Assembly (NCBI RefSeq): GCF_900218015.1
Contig: NZ_UFQQ01000022.1
Span: 1-64,000, forward strand
DNA from: Rhodopseudomonas pentothenatexigens
GTDB taxonomy: Bacteria > Pseudomonadota > Alphaproteobacteria > Rhizobiales > Xanthobacteraceae
DNA length: 64,000 bases
Reading direction: 5' to 3'
Shown here: one piece after another, positions 1 to 8,576 of the stretch
Layout of the letters: each line of letters opens with the position of its first letter
Numbering within the stretch: position 1 is the first letter of the stretch
Position numbers and translations under genes: made by a program
Notes under the pieces: generated by a model
Database searches by the model: none
Seen by the model: only the letters and a program-made list of their open reading frames with translations
Told to the model about the DNA's origin: nothing

Positions 1-261
1 GAGGCAATGCTGCGCGAGCTCGGCATCGTGCACCGTTACACTCGGCCTTACCGCCCCCAGACCAACGGCAAGATCGAGCGCTTCTGGCGGACCCTGGACG
101 ACGACGTGATCGACGGAGCCACCTTCGACAACCTCGACCACTTCGCCAACGAGTTGTTCGAATACATGGTCTATTACAACAACTTCAGGCCCCACCAGGC
201 CCTCGGCGGCAAAACCCCGAAGGACTTCGCCGCCGACAAAAAAATCCGATCACCGAATTAG
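1..261 (+). CDS. Transposase, C-terminal part (integrase core), 5' end outside window
   Basis: The reading frame is open from base 1, so the start lies upstream of the window. The visible 86 residues are the end of an rve/DDE integrase core: the NGKIERFWRTL motif carries the third catalytic acid (the E of DDE), and YYNNFRPHQALGGKTP is the typical end of IS481/IS3-type transposases. The enzyme would cut and join the ends of its own element. Whether the copy is intact cannot be judged from this part; no frameshift or early stop is visible, and the stop at 259-261 is at the usual distance after the GGKTP motif. Confidence 0.85.
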   Translation, partial: EAMLRELGIVHRYTRPYRPQTNGKIERFWRTLDDDVIDGATFDNLDHFANELFEYMVYYNNFRPHQALGGKTPKDFAADKKIRSPN

Positions 262-346
262 TGAACTCGCACAGCAATGACGCGGTGAGGGTCGGTGCCA
301 TGAAGCGACGACGCGCTGAGGTTCGGTGTCAGGAAGCCGCGACACG
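1..346 (+). mobile_element. Right end of an insertion sequence (IS481/IS3-like), cut by the window edge
   Basis: The end of a DDE transposase gene is followed by about 85 bases holding two tandem copies of a 30-base repeat (286-315 and 317-346, 24 of 30 positions identical, 31-base period). Such repeats fit the terminal or subterminal transposase-binding region of an insertion sequence. The left end lies outside the window, so the family, full length and target duplication cannot be seen. The exact outer edge is uncertain; sequence from about 347 onward shows no further repeat. Confidence 0.6.
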
Positions 347-471
347 AATTTTCCCCTCCCCGGCCTGTTCGTGCTGTCGGTTGCACCGCCCCTCGCCCGT
401 CCTTATGTAATCCGTCCGCACGTTCCGGCTGCGTTCCGCCCTTCCCCGCGCCCGAAGCTTACCGAGCCCGC

Positions 472-1392
472 ATGGCCCCGATCATTTCCATCCAGAATCT
501 GAGCAAGACCTACGGCACCGGGCGCAAGGCGCTGAACGGGGTCAGTCTCGACATCATGGGCGGCGAGATCTTCGCGCTGCTCGGGCCGAACGGCGCCGGC
601 AAGACCACGCTGATCGGCACGATCTGCGGGCTGGTCAACCCGACCGGCGGCACCGTGACGGTCGACGGCCACGACATCATTGCAGACTACCGGGCGGCAC
701 GCGAGCTGATCGGGCTGGTGCCGCAGGAGCTGCACACCGATGCGTTCGAATCGGTGTGGGACACGGTGAGCTTTTCCCGCGGCCTGTTCGGCAAGCCGAA
801 GAACCCGGCCCATATCGAGAAGGTGCTGCGCGACCTGTCGCTGTGGGACCGCAAGGACTCCAAGATCATCACCCTGTCGGGCGGCATGAAGCGCCGGGTG
901 ATGATTGCGAAAGCGCTCAGCCACGAACCGCAGATCCTGTTTCTCGACGAGCCGACCGCAGGCGTCGACGTCGAGCTGCGCAAGGGGATGTGGGAGGTGG
1001 TGCGGGCGCTGAAGGCGACCGGCGTCACCATCATCCTGACCACGCACTACATCGAGGAAGCCGAGGAGATGGCCGACCGCGTCGGCGTCATCAACCACGG
1101 CGAATTGATCCTGGTCGACGAGAAGTCGGCGCTGATGCAGAAGCTCGGCAAGAAGCAGCTCAAGCTGCATCTCGACACCCCGATCGACACCGTGCCACCG
1201 CAGCTCTCCGCCTACGACCTCGCGCTGTCGGACGACCGCAGCAAGCTGATCTACACTTACGACACCCGCGCCGAACACACCGGCATCACCGCGCTGCTCG
1301 GCGACATCCGCGCCGCCGGCATCCGCTTCCACGATCTCGACACCAGCCAGAGCTCGCTGGAGGAGATCTTCGTCAGCCTGGTGAGGACGTGA
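472..1392 (+). CDS. ABC transporter ATP-binding protein (DrrA/ABC-2 type)
   Basis: A 306-residue ATPase of an ABC-2 type exporter, which would power export of an unknown substrate by the membrane protein encoded 2 bp downstream. All nucleotide-binding motifs are present: Walker A GPNGAGKT (residues 38-45), Q-loop VPQ (about 83-85), signature LSGGM (135-139), Walker B ILFLDEP (155-161) and H-loop histidine 192. The roughly 75 residues after the ATPase core match the extra C-terminal region found in DrrA/CcmA-like multidrug exporters. The substrate cannot be told from sequence. The long minus-strand open frames over this gene are shadows of its high GC codon use. Confidence 0.93.
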   Translation: MAPIISIQNLSKTYGTGRKALNGVSLDIMGGEIFALLGPNGAGKTTLIGTICGLVNPTGGTVTVDGHDIIADYRAARELIGLVPQELHTDAFESVWDTVSFSRGLFGKPKNPAHIEKVLRDLSLWDRKDSKIITLSGGMKRRVMIAKALSHEPQILFLDEPTAGVDVELRKGMWEVVRALKATGVTIILTTHYIEEAEEMADRVGVINHGELILVDEKSALMQKLGKKQLKLHLDTPIDTVPPQLSAYDLALSDDRSKLIYTYDTRAEHTGITALLGDIRAAGIRFHDLDTSQSSLEEIFVSLVRT

Positions 1393-1394
1393 GC

Positions 1395-2156
1395 ATGAAT
1401 TGGCGAGCAATCCGCGCGATCTATCTGTTCGAAATGGCGCGGACCTGGCGGACGCTGATGCAGAGCATCGTGTCGCCGGTGCTCTCGACCTCGCTGTATT
1501 TCATCGTGTTCGGCGCAGCGATCGGCTCGCGCATCGACCAGGTCGAAGGCGTCGGCTACGGCAGCTTCATCGTGCCGGGCCTGATCATGCTGAGCGTGCT
1601 GACTCAGAGCGTCGCCAACGCCTCGTTCGGCATCTATTTTCCGAAATTCACCGGCACCATCTACGAGATCCTGTCGGCGCCGGTGTCGTTCCTGGAGATC
1701 GCGGTCGGCTATGTCGGCGCCGCCGCCAGCAAGTCGATCATCCTCGGCCTGATCATCCTGGCGACCGCCGGCCTGTTCGTGCCGCTGCACATCGCCCATC
1801 CGGTATGGATGTTCGGCTTCCTGGTGCTGACCTCGGTGGCGTTCAGCCTGCTCGGCTTCATCATCGGCATCTGGGCCGACGGGTTCGAAAAGCTGCAGGT
1901 GGTGCCGCTGTTGATCATCACGCCGCTGACCTTCCTCGGCGGCAGCTTCTATTCGATCTCGATGCTGCCGCCGGTCTGGCAGACGGTCGCGCTGTTCAAT
2001 CCGGTGGTGTATCTGGTCTCCGGCTTCCGCTGGAGCTTCTACGAGATCTCCGACGTCAATGTCGGCGTCAGCCTCGCCGCCACCTTCGGCTTCCTGCTGG
2101 CCTGCCTCGCCGTGGTGTGGTGGATCTTCAAGACCGGCTATCGGCTGAAGTCCTGA
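1395..2156 (+). CDS. ABC-2 type transporter permease
   Basis: A 253-residue integral membrane protein with about six hydrophobic segments, of the ABC-2 permease family (DrrB/NodJ-like). The ATG at 1395 is 2 bp after the ATPase stop, so the genes are translationally linked and surely form one exporter. The frame is open much further upstream but that part overlaps the ATPase and has no membrane character; the protein proper begins [19 protein letters not shown] conserved segment near residue 180 ([16 protein letters not shown]) is the usual ABC-2 motif before the last helices. NodIJ, daunorubicin-type and polysaccharide exporters share this layout; no nearby gene favours one. Confidence 0.92.
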   Translation: MNWRAIRAIYLFEMARTWRTLMQSIVSPVLSTSLYFIVFGAAIGSRIDQVEGVGYGSFIVPGLIMLSVLTQSVANASFGIYFPKFTGTIYEILSAPVSFLEIAVGYVGAAASKSIILGLIILATAGLFVPLHIAHPVWMFGFLVLTSVAFSLLGFIIGIWADGFEKLQVVPLLIITPLTFLGGSFYSISMLPPVWQTVALFNPVVYLVSGFRWSFYEISDVNVGVSLAATFGFLLACLAVVWWIFKTGYRLKS

Positions 2157-2190
2157 TCACGCTGATTTCACCAACCACAATGGCTTTATA

Positions 2191-2220
2191 AAAGAAAAGG
2201 CGCGGCCGAACGGCCGCGCC
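2191..2220 (-). terminator. Intrinsic terminator of the glycine-zipper gene
   Basis: A perfect 9-bp GC stem (2199-2207 with 2212-2220, loop gaac) is followed on the minus strand by TTTTCTTTT. It lies just past the stop of the minus-strand gene 2243-2593 and also faces the end of the ABC operon, so it may act on both. Confidence 0.85.
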
Positions 2221-2242
2221 CCGTCGGATCGGACCCGCTCCC

Positions 2243-2593
2243 TCAGCGGCGGCGATAGCAGCGGAATTTGCCGCTGCGGGTGTAATAGCCCTTGCAGCGA
2301 TGGCCGCGGTGATAGCGATAGCGCGGGCCGTGGTTGGGCAGGCCCAGCACGCCGTTCACCGCACCGACCGCGCCGCCGACGCCGGCGCCGATCGCGCCGC
2401 CTACCGCCCCACCGATCGGACCGGCCGCACGATTGCCTTCGCGGGCGCCCTGCTCGGCGCCGCGGACGATGCCTTGCGAATGACCGGCAGTCGGAATCGT
2501 CAGCACCGCGAGCGCCAGGGCGGCAGCCGCGAACAGCGCTTTGAATGGGGTTTGCTCGGCGCGAGCGGCGAACGCCTTGGCAGTGATCTTCAT
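2243..2593 (-). CDS. Secreted glycine-zipper protein with basic C-terminus
   Basis: A 116-residue protein with a signal peptide (hydrophobic run ALFAAAALALAVLTIPTAG, likely cut after GHSQ). A glycine-zipper stretch of small residues with G spaced every four (GGAVGGAIGAGVGGAVGAV) follows, and then a short basic tail with two cysteines (KGYYTRSGKFRCYRRR). Glycine zippers usually mark membrane- or envelope-associated proteins; no catalytic motif is seen. The ATG at 2593 was chosen because GGAGGG lies just upstream and the signal peptide starts there; the frame is open further but without such features. Function unknown. It has its own terminator, so it is probably a single-gene unit. Confidence 0.8.
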   Translation of the reverse strand: MKITAKAFAARAEQTPFKALFAAAALALAVLTIPTAGHSQGIVRGAEQGAREGNRAAGPIGGAVGGAIGAGVGGAVGAVNGVLGLPNHGPRYRYHRGHRCKGYYTRSGKFRCYRRR

Positions 2594-2862
2594 CGATGTC
2601 CCTCCGGATTGAAACGCCCGACAGAACGCCGGGCGCGGACTCTGCGTCACATTAACACCGCGGCGCGTCCCGGGTTCCCGTTTCGCCGAGATTCCGCCGC
2701 GTCGGTGTCTTGATGCTGCCGCCGGCGTCGCGGAAGTGCTCTTAACGATGCCGAAGGTTTTGCTGCCGCGACGCGGCGGCGACTGGAAACCGTCGCAGCC
2801 GCTATGCATATTACCTTCGGGCGGGCAAGGAAGTGAAAGGATCGGGCCAGGAGGCCGGCACC

Positions 2863-3633
2863 ATGCGATCGTATCTCGTATCTCTCACCGGCCTGATCCT
2901 GCTGGCGCTCTCCGCCACCGCACAGGCGAAAGTCGCCATTACCGTCGACAAGGACAATCAGCAGCTCACCGTCGCGGTCGACGGCGTCGAACGCTACCGC
3001 TGGCCGGTGTCGACCGGCAATCCGTCGCACGAAACCCCGAACGGCAAATTCCAGACCTTCAGGATGGAAGCCGACCATTATTCGAAGGAGTTCGACGACG
3101 CGCCGATGCCGCACTCGATCTTTTTCACCAAGCGCGGCCACGCCATCCACGGCACCGACGCGGCCGGCAAGCTCGGCGTGCCGGTGTCGCACGGCTGTGT
3201 CCGTCTGTCGCGCGACAACGCCGCGACGCTGTACGCGCTGGTCGAGAAGGAAGGCGTGCTCAACACCACGGTGACGCTGACCGGCTCGTCGCAGGTCGCG
3301 CTGGCGCGGCTGAAGACCAAGGCCGGCAGTGCCGTCGCCCGTGCCGAACCGGCGCCCAACCCGACTTATGATGCTGCCGGCGAGCCGGTCGAGCTGGCGC
3401 CGAGCCAGCCACGGGTGGGACGTCCGCAGGTTGCCGACGACGGCTACATCTATCCGGCCGACGGCAGCTACGGCGACCGCCGCTACCCGGCCCCGCCCGG
3501 CTATCGCCGCGTCGCCCCGCCGCAATACGGCTACGTCGAGAACGACTCCTACGCCCAGGATTACGCGCCGCGGCGGCGTTATCAGCCGCGCGGCTTCTTC
3601 GACGACGGCTATGGCGGCTACTCGGCCTACTGA
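2863..3633 (+). CDS. L,D-transpeptidase (YkuD domain), secreted
   Basis: A 256-residue exported enzyme that would cross-link peptidoglycan stem peptides (3-3 links) or attach proteins to them. After a signal peptide (residues 1-22, ending AQA) comes the YkuD domain with the HAIHG...SHGCVRLS signature, histidine 96 and catalytic cysteine 112. The C-terminal 90 residues are rich in Pro, Tyr, Arg and Asp, low in complexity and probably disordered. The ATG at 2863 has AGGAGG about 8 bases upstream; a GTG at 2833 in the same frame would put extra residues before the signal peptide and is less likely. A strong terminator follows directly, so it appears to be one transcription unit. Confidence 0.93.
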   Translation: MRSYLVSLTGLILLALSATAQAKVAITVDKDNQQLTVAVDGVERYRWPVSTGNPSHETPNGKFQTFRMEADHYSKEFDDAPMPHSIFFTKRGHAIHGTDAAGKLGVPVSHGCVRLSRDNAATLYALVEKEGVLNTTVTLTGSSQVALARLKTKAGSAVARAEPAPNPTYDAAGEPVELAPSQPRVGRPQVADDGYIYPADGSYGDRRYPAPPGYRRVAPPQYGYVENDSYAQDYAPRRRYQPRGFFDDGYGGYSAY

Positions 3634-3656
3634 AGCCGAGCCAAGATCCGATTGCA

Positions 3657-3685
3657 ACGCGCGGCCTCCCCGGCCGCGCGTTTTT
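3657..3685 (+). terminator. Intrinsic terminator after the L,D-transpeptidase gene
   Basis: A perfect 10-bp stem (3657-3666 with 3672-3681, loop tcccc) is followed by a T run on the plus strand. It sits between two convergent genes. Confidence 0.9.
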
Positions 3686-3691
3686 CCTGGG

Positions 3692-5971
3692 TCACTCCTC
3701 GCCTTCGCGCAGCCGGCGCCACACCGCGCCGAGCACGTTGGAGTAATCGTCGGTCCACACCCGCTGGCCGGGCCGCGGCTCGGTCATGGTCCAGTCGTCG
3801 TCGCCGCCGAGCGCACCGACGTCGGCCTCGTCGCGTGCCGAGATCACCACCGAGGTGGCGAAGATGTAGTCGGCATCGCGGCCGGGATCCTGCGATGCGG
3901 TCCAGCTCTTCAGCCCGTTGGCGGCGGCGATGCCGACCGCGACGCTCGACAGTTCGAGGTGGCGGTTGGAAACGTGCATCAGCACCGCGCCCTGCGGCGC
4001 CAGCTTGGCCTTGTAGATCGCCATCGCCTCGCGGGTGGCGAGATGGATCGGGATCGCATCCGACGAATAGGCGTCGACGATGATCAGGTCGTAGGCGCCA
4101 TCGGGTTGGTGCGCGAAGGTCAGCCGGGCGTCGCCGACCACCGGCTGCAGATCCGGCGCGCATTTGCTGACGAAGCTGAAATATTTCGGATCGCGCGCGG
4201 TGTCGATCATCGACTGGTCGATCTCGAAGAACCGCCACTGCTCGCCCGGCGCCGACGCGCAGGTCAGTGAGCCGGAGCCGAGCCCGATCACCGCAACCCG
4301 GATCGGGCCGCCCTTGCGTTCGCGGATCGCGGCGATCGCCTGTCCGATACCGCCGTCCTTGTAATAATAGGAGATCGGCTCCGGCCGCCCGGTCACCGGC
4401 GTGCCGTCGTCATTGCGCACCCGCTCGGCGCCGTGGATCGTGGTGCCGTGCAGCAGCACATGGAAGCGGCCGTCCGCCGTCACCTGGATCTTGTGCACGC
4501 CGAAGAAGCTGCGCACCGTCTCGACCCGGCCCTCGTCGGCCGGATACAGCCGGATCAGCAGCAGCGCCAGCACCACGGTGGCGAGCAGCTTCGTCGGAGC
4601 GGCGCGCAGCACCAGCGCGATCACCGCGGCGAACGTCGCGACGTCGGCGATCATCAGCACGCGGTTGGTCGCGAACCAGTCGTGCAGCTTGCCGGTGGTG
4701 AACGCCGAGGTGATCAGCACCGCCGCCATCGCCCCGATCAGCAGCCAGATCGGCAGCGACCATTGCGGCCTGCGCTCCGGCATTTGCGGCCGGCACAGCA
4801 CCGCCAGCGCCAACAGGATCGGGTACTCGGCGATCCACGAGAAGGTGTACGGCGCCACCAGCCCGGCGAACAATCCGCCGACCATGCCGCCGAACGACAG
4901 CGCCACGTAGAAGCCGGTGAGATGCCGGGCCGGAGGCCGGGTGCGGGCCAGTTCGCCATGGCTGGCCATTGCGATGATGAAGAAGCACACCAGATGGCCG
5001 CCCAGCGTCAGCAGCAGATTGTGCTCGGCCGCCGACGACGCCAGCAGCACGATGATCACCGCGATCGCGACCGGCTGCAGCGCCAGCATCCATTTGTGCG
5101 GCAGCAGCGGCCGCGACTGGAACACCAGCACCCAGGTCAGCAGGTACAGCGACAGCGGCAGCACCCACAGCAGCGGTGCCGCTGCGACATCGGTCGAGAT
5201 GTGCGCGGTGACGGCGATCAGCAGCCCGGACGGCACCGCGGCGAGAAACACCCAGCGCGCCACCGTCAGCCATGACGGCGCCGGCGCGTCGCTGTCCTCG
5301 CCCGCGACGTCGGTCGCCGCCGTTGCCGGCGCCCGCAGCAGCAGCACGCCGCAGCCGGCGATCAGCAGGATCAGCACGCCGTAGCCGGCGGTCCAGGCCA
5401 GGTTCTGTAGCCGCAGCGTCAGCAGCGGTTCGAGCAGCACCGGATAGGACAATAGCGCCAGGAAGCTGCCGATGTTGGACGCGGCGTAGAGGAAGTACGG
5501 ATCGCGGCCGTCGGGATGGCCGGTGCGGACGAACCACGCCTGCAGCAGCGGATTGTTGGCGGCGAGCGCGAAGAACGGCAGGCCGATCGACACCGCGAAC
5601 AGCCCGAGCAGCCAGAACGCCGAGCCGTTCGACGGCGGCGTGCCCCAGCCGGGTGTGATCGCCAGCGGCAGCGTCAGCATCGCCCCGACCAACAGCAGAA
5701 GATGCACCGCGACCGGCACCCGGCGGTCGGCGAACCGGCTGAGGCCGTGCGCATAGGCGTAGCCGGCGAGCAGCAGCGACTGGAAGAACACCATCGCCAC
5801 CGACCACACCGCCGGCGAGCCGCCCAGCCGCGGCAGCACCATCTTGGTGAACAGCGGCTGCACCGAGAACAGCAGCAGCGCGCTGACGAAGATCGCGACG
5901 GTATAGACGATCAGGATCTGCCGGTTGCGCGACGGGCTGTTCGGGCCCGCGACGGGGGGCGACTCGGTCAT
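3692..5971 (-). CDS. Fused MFS-like membrane / spermidine synthase-like protein
   Basis: A 759-residue two-part protein. The first 480 or so residues are hydrophobic with about a dozen membrane segments, like a transporter. The last 230 are soluble and resemble spermidine synthase: a SAM-type nucleotide loop GLGSGS (about 563-568), an acidic EID (about 583-585) and DAYSSDAIP (about 633-641) where SpeE carries its catalytic aspartate. Such fusions are common, but substrate and reaction are not settled. ATG at 5971 is preferred over the one eight codons upstream (5995) because AGGAG lies 6 bases before it. It stands alone and converges on the transpeptidase gene. Confidence 0.85.
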   Translation of the reverse strand: MTESPPVAGPNSPSRNRQILIVYTVAIFVSALLLFSVQPLFTKMVLPRLGGSPAVWSVAMVFFQSLLLAGYAYAHGLSRFADRRVPVAVHLLLLVGAMLTLPLAITPGWGTPPSNGSAFWLLGLFAVSIGLPFFALAANNPLLQAWFVRTGHPDGRDPYFLYAASNIGSFLALLSYPVLLEPLLTLRLQNLAWTAGYGVLILLIAGCGVLLLRAPATAATDVAGEDSDAPAPSWLTVARWVFLAAVPSGLLIAVTAHISTDVAAAPLLWVLPLSLYLLTWVLVFQSRPLLPHKWMLALQPVAIAVIIVLLASSAAEHNLLLTLGGHLVCFFIIAMASHGELARTRPPARHLTGFYVALSFGGMVGGLFAGLVAPYTFSWIAEYPILLALAVLCRPQMPERRPQWSLPIWLLIGAMAAVLITSAFTTGKLHDWFATNRVLMIADVATFAAVIALVLRAAPTKLLATVVLALLLIRLYPADEGRVETVRSFFGVHKIQVTADGRFHVLLHGTTIHGAERVRNDDGTPVTGRPEPISYYYKDGGIGQAIAAIRERKGGPIRVAVIGLGSGSLTCASAPGEQWRFFEIDQSMIDTARDPKYFSFVSKCAPDLQPVVGDARLTFAHQPDGAYDLIIVDAYSSDAIPIHLATREAMAIYKAKLAPQGAVLMHVSNRHLELSSVAVGIAAANGLKSWTASQDPGRDADYIFATSVVISARDEADVGALGGDDDWTMTEPRPGQRVWTDDYSNVLGAVWRRLREGEE

Positions 5972-6130
5972 GGCGGCTCCTGCTGGGTCCGCCACAGCGG
6001 ACGCTCGACATCGTCGGCCATGGCGATGAATTCCGGCAGGCCCGTGACGCGCCGCATCCTAGCGTTGCTCTGTGAACGATGGCAAAACCGGGCGCGAACA
6101 ATCCTGTCGCACCGGTCCAGGAACCTTGCG

Positions 6131-7741
6131 ATGTCCGATTTCGACGTCCTGATCATCGGTGCCGGTCACAACGGCCTCACCTGCGCGGCCTATCTGGCGC
6201 GCGCCGGACTGAAGGTGAAGGTGGTGGAGCGCCGCAGCGTGGTCGGCGGCGCCGCGGTGACCCAGGAGTTTCATCCCGGCTTCCGCAACTCGGTCGCGGC
6301 CTACACGGTCAGCCTGCTCAATCCGAAAGTGATCGCCGATCTCCAACTGCACGAGCACGGGCTCAGAATCGTCGAGCGCAAGGCGCAGAACTTCCTGCCC
6401 GCGCCGGACGGCCAATATCTGCTCACCGGCGGCAACGCCACCGCCGCCTCGCTGGCGCGGCTCAGCGCGCATGATGCCGCGGCGTTCGGCGGGTTCGCCG
6501 CCGAGCTCGAAACCATCGCCGACGTGCTGCGGCACTTCGTGCTGCGCGCCCCGCCCAATCTGGTGGCACAGTTCGGCCTGCCAGCGATCCGCGAAAGCCT
6601 GAACGCGCTAGGAACGGCCAACCGGCTGCGCGCCCTGACGATCGAGCAGCAGCGGCTGCTGCTCGATCTGTTCACCTGCTCGGCCGGCGAGATGCTCGAC
6701 GCAAGGTTCGAGCATGATCTGGTCAAGGCGCTGTTCGGCTTCGACGCCATCGTCGGCAACTACGCCAGCCCGTATGCCGCCGGCTCGGCCTATGTGATGC
6801 TGCATCACGCCTTCGGCGAGGTAAACGGCAAGAAGGGCGTGTGGGGTCACGCGCTCGGCGGCATGGGCGCGATCACCCAAGCGATGGCCGCCGCCGCCCG
6901 CGCCGCCGGCGCCGAGATCGAAACCTCGGCCGGGGTGCGCGAGGTGCTGGTCGAGCAGGATCGCGTGGTCGGCGTCAGCCTCGACGACGGCCGCAGCGTG
7001 CGGGCACGGTTCGTGGCGTCCAACGTCAATCCGAAGCTCTTATACACCTGCCTGCTGCCGCAGGACGCCCTACCCGACGACGTCCGCCGCCGGATGCAGC
7101 ATTGGAAGACCGGCTCCGGCACGTTCCGGATGAACGTCGCGCTGGCGAAGCTGCCGTCGTTCACCGCGCTGCCCGGCGACGGTGACCACCTCACCGCCGG
7201 CATCATCATCGCCCCGGGCCTGGCCTACATGGACCGCGCCTATCAGGACGCCCGCGCCCACGGCTGGAGCCGCGATCCGGTGGTCGAGATGCTGATCCCG
7301 TCGACACTCGACGACAGCCTGGCGCCGAAGGGCCAGCACGTCGCCAGCCTGTTCTGCCAGCACGTCGCCCCCGAGCTGCCGGACGGCGCCTCCTGGGACG
7401 ACCATCGCGACGAGGTCGCCGACCTGATGATCGCGACCGTCGACCGCTACGCCCCCGGCTTCGCTGCCAGCGTGCTCGGCCGCCAGGTGCTGTCGCCGCT
7501 CGATCTCGAACGCGAATTCGGGCTCGTCGGCGGCGACATCTTCCACGGCGCGTTGTCGCTGAACCAGCTGTTCTCGGCCCGTCCGCTGCTCGGCCACGCC
7601 GATTATCGCGGCCCGCTGAAGGGCCTCTATCACTGCGGCAGCGGCGCCCACCCCGGCGGCGGCGTCACCGGCGCTCCCGGCCACAACGCCGCAGCCGCCA
7701 TCCTCAACGACCACCGCAGCCTGTTCGCAAGCCGTGGGTAA
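6131..7741 (+). CDS. FAD-dependent oxidoreductase, phytoene desaturase/CrtI-like
   Basis: A 536-residue flavoprotein. The N-terminus carries the dinucleotide-binding fold IIGAGHNGLTCA (G10, G12, G15), and the C-terminus has the second FAD-contact motif GAHPGGGVTGAPGHN usual in phytoene desaturase-like proteins. No carotenoid genes are nearby and this subgroup (PYROXD2-like) has no firmly known substrate, so a role in carotenoid synthesis should not be assumed. ATG at 6131 gives the normal N-terminus; the open frame upstream to 5516 overlaps the divergent MFS/spermidine-synthase gene and is a shadow. The stop is 16 bases before DnaA-box-like sites. Confidence 0.88.
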   Translation: MSDFDVLIIGAGHNGLTCAAYLARAGLKVKVVERRSVVGGAAVTQEFHPGFRNSVAAYTVSLLNPKVIADLQLHEHGLRIVERKAQNFLPAPDGQYLLTGGNATAASLARLSAHDAAAFGGFAAELETIADVLRHFVLRAPPNLVAQFGLPAIRESLNALGTANRLRALTIEQQRLLLDLFTCSAGEMLDARFEHDLVKALFGFDAIVGNYASPYAAGSAYVMLHHAFGEVNGKKGVWGHALGGMGAITQAMAAAARAAGAEIETSAGVREVLVEQDRVVGVSLDDGRSVRARFVASNVNPKLLYTCLLPQDALPDDVRRRMQHWKTGSGTFRMNVALAKLPSFTALPGDGDHLTAGIIIAPGLAYMDRAYQDARAHGWSRDPVVEMLIPSTLDDSLAPKGQHVASLFCQHVAPELPDGASWDDHRDEVADLMIATVDRYAPGFAASVLGRQVLSPLDLEREFGLVGGDIFHGALSLNQLFSARPLLGHADYRGPLKGLYHCGSGAHPGGGVTGAPGHNAAAAILNDHRSLFASRG

Positions 7742-7746
7742 GGCCG

Positions 7747-7776
7747 GGGATAAGCCTGTGGATAAGCTGTGGAAAA
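7747..7776 (-). promoter_or_regulatory. Pair of DnaA-box-like 9-mers
   Basis: On the minus strand TTATCCACA (7757-7765) matches the classic DnaA box exactly and TTTTCCACA (7768-7776) fits TTWTNCACA. They are 11 bases apart in the same orientation and lie in the gap between two convergent genes. No dnaA or other origin marker is in the window, so DnaA binding here is only a possibility. Confidence 0.4.
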
Positions 7777-7810
7777 CCTGTTGCCGACGCCGGCCTTTGC
7801 GCGCCGTGCC

Positions 7811-8113
7811 TCAGCCGCGCAGGCAGCGCTTGGCTTCGGCGATCTGGGCCCAGCTGTAGCCGTTCTTGATCGCCCAGGCGATCGACTTGGCGCGGCCGTG
7901 TTCGCCGACGTAGTAGCGCACCGTGACGCAGTCGACGCCCGCCGGAATGGCCGGCTGCCCGGCGGGGAAAGCCACCGGCGTGACGCCGCCTTGCCCGTTG
8001 GCGAATGCCGCGGACGTGCCGACCGGTGCGAACAAGGCTGAAACGGCTACAATCGCGGACAGTCCCCGACGCCGGGCGGCGGTCGCAAATGAAACTTCGT
8101 TGGCCTTGATCAT
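7811..8113 (-). CDS. Small secreted protein of unknown function
   Basis: A 100-residue protein with a hydrophobic signal-like segment (LSAIVAVSALFAPVGTSAAFA) and a C-terminal conserved-looking part with two cysteines (DCVTVRYYV...AEAKRCL) that could form a disulfide. I do not recognise the family. GAGGT lies a few bases upstream of the start; a GTG one codon earlier (8116) is equally possible. It converges with the FAD oxidoreductase gene. Confidence 0.65.
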   Translation of the reverse strand: MIKANEVSFATAARRRGLSAIVAVSALFAPVGTSAAFANGQGGVTPVAFPAGQPAIPAGVDCVTVRYYVGEHGRAKSIAWAIKNGYSWAQIAEAKRCLRG

Positions 8114-8576
8114 CACACCTCACGTTGGCTTGTCTGGGGTCGTCGCTGGCGGCGCTGTCAATCAAGCTGCGGCCGAGCGCGCGAACGCATTGGCCAGAGA
8201 TCAAGGCGACAACATGACGCTCACAACCAAAACTTGAAACGCAGCAAAATTGGAACTGGTTCCCCGGTCGAAGCTGGAACGATTGGATTTTCTGGCAGCG
8301 CCAGCGACGCGTCGTAGCGACCGTGCTCAAGCATCAGAACCTCGGCTGCGCCGAGCGTTTTCTACACCGCGGGCATGGACTTGGCGTATCTTCGTCACGC
8401 TGTGCACGAGTCTGTCGACAAGTCGCGTGAAGGCTGTGGACAGCCGGTGAATCTTCCGGATTCAACCCTGTGCATAAGTCATGGACAAGTTGTGCGTTTC
8501 CGGCGCAGAAGCGGTGGACGATCTGTTGAGAAATCGCTTCAGCCGCGCTCCCTCGCCGCCAACCTTCGGACCTGCC
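8114..8576. other. Intergenic region with DnaA-box-like sites
   Basis: A 460-base gap between the small secreted protein (divergent) and prmA. It holds TTATGCACA on the minus strand (8469-8477), a weaker match CTGTCCACA (8435-8443) and several related words around 8401-8500. Two plus-strand frames of 66-69 codons exist here but show no ribosome site, signal or family resemblance and were not called. It should also contain the promoters of both flanking genes; none is clear enough to mark. Confidence 0.5.
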
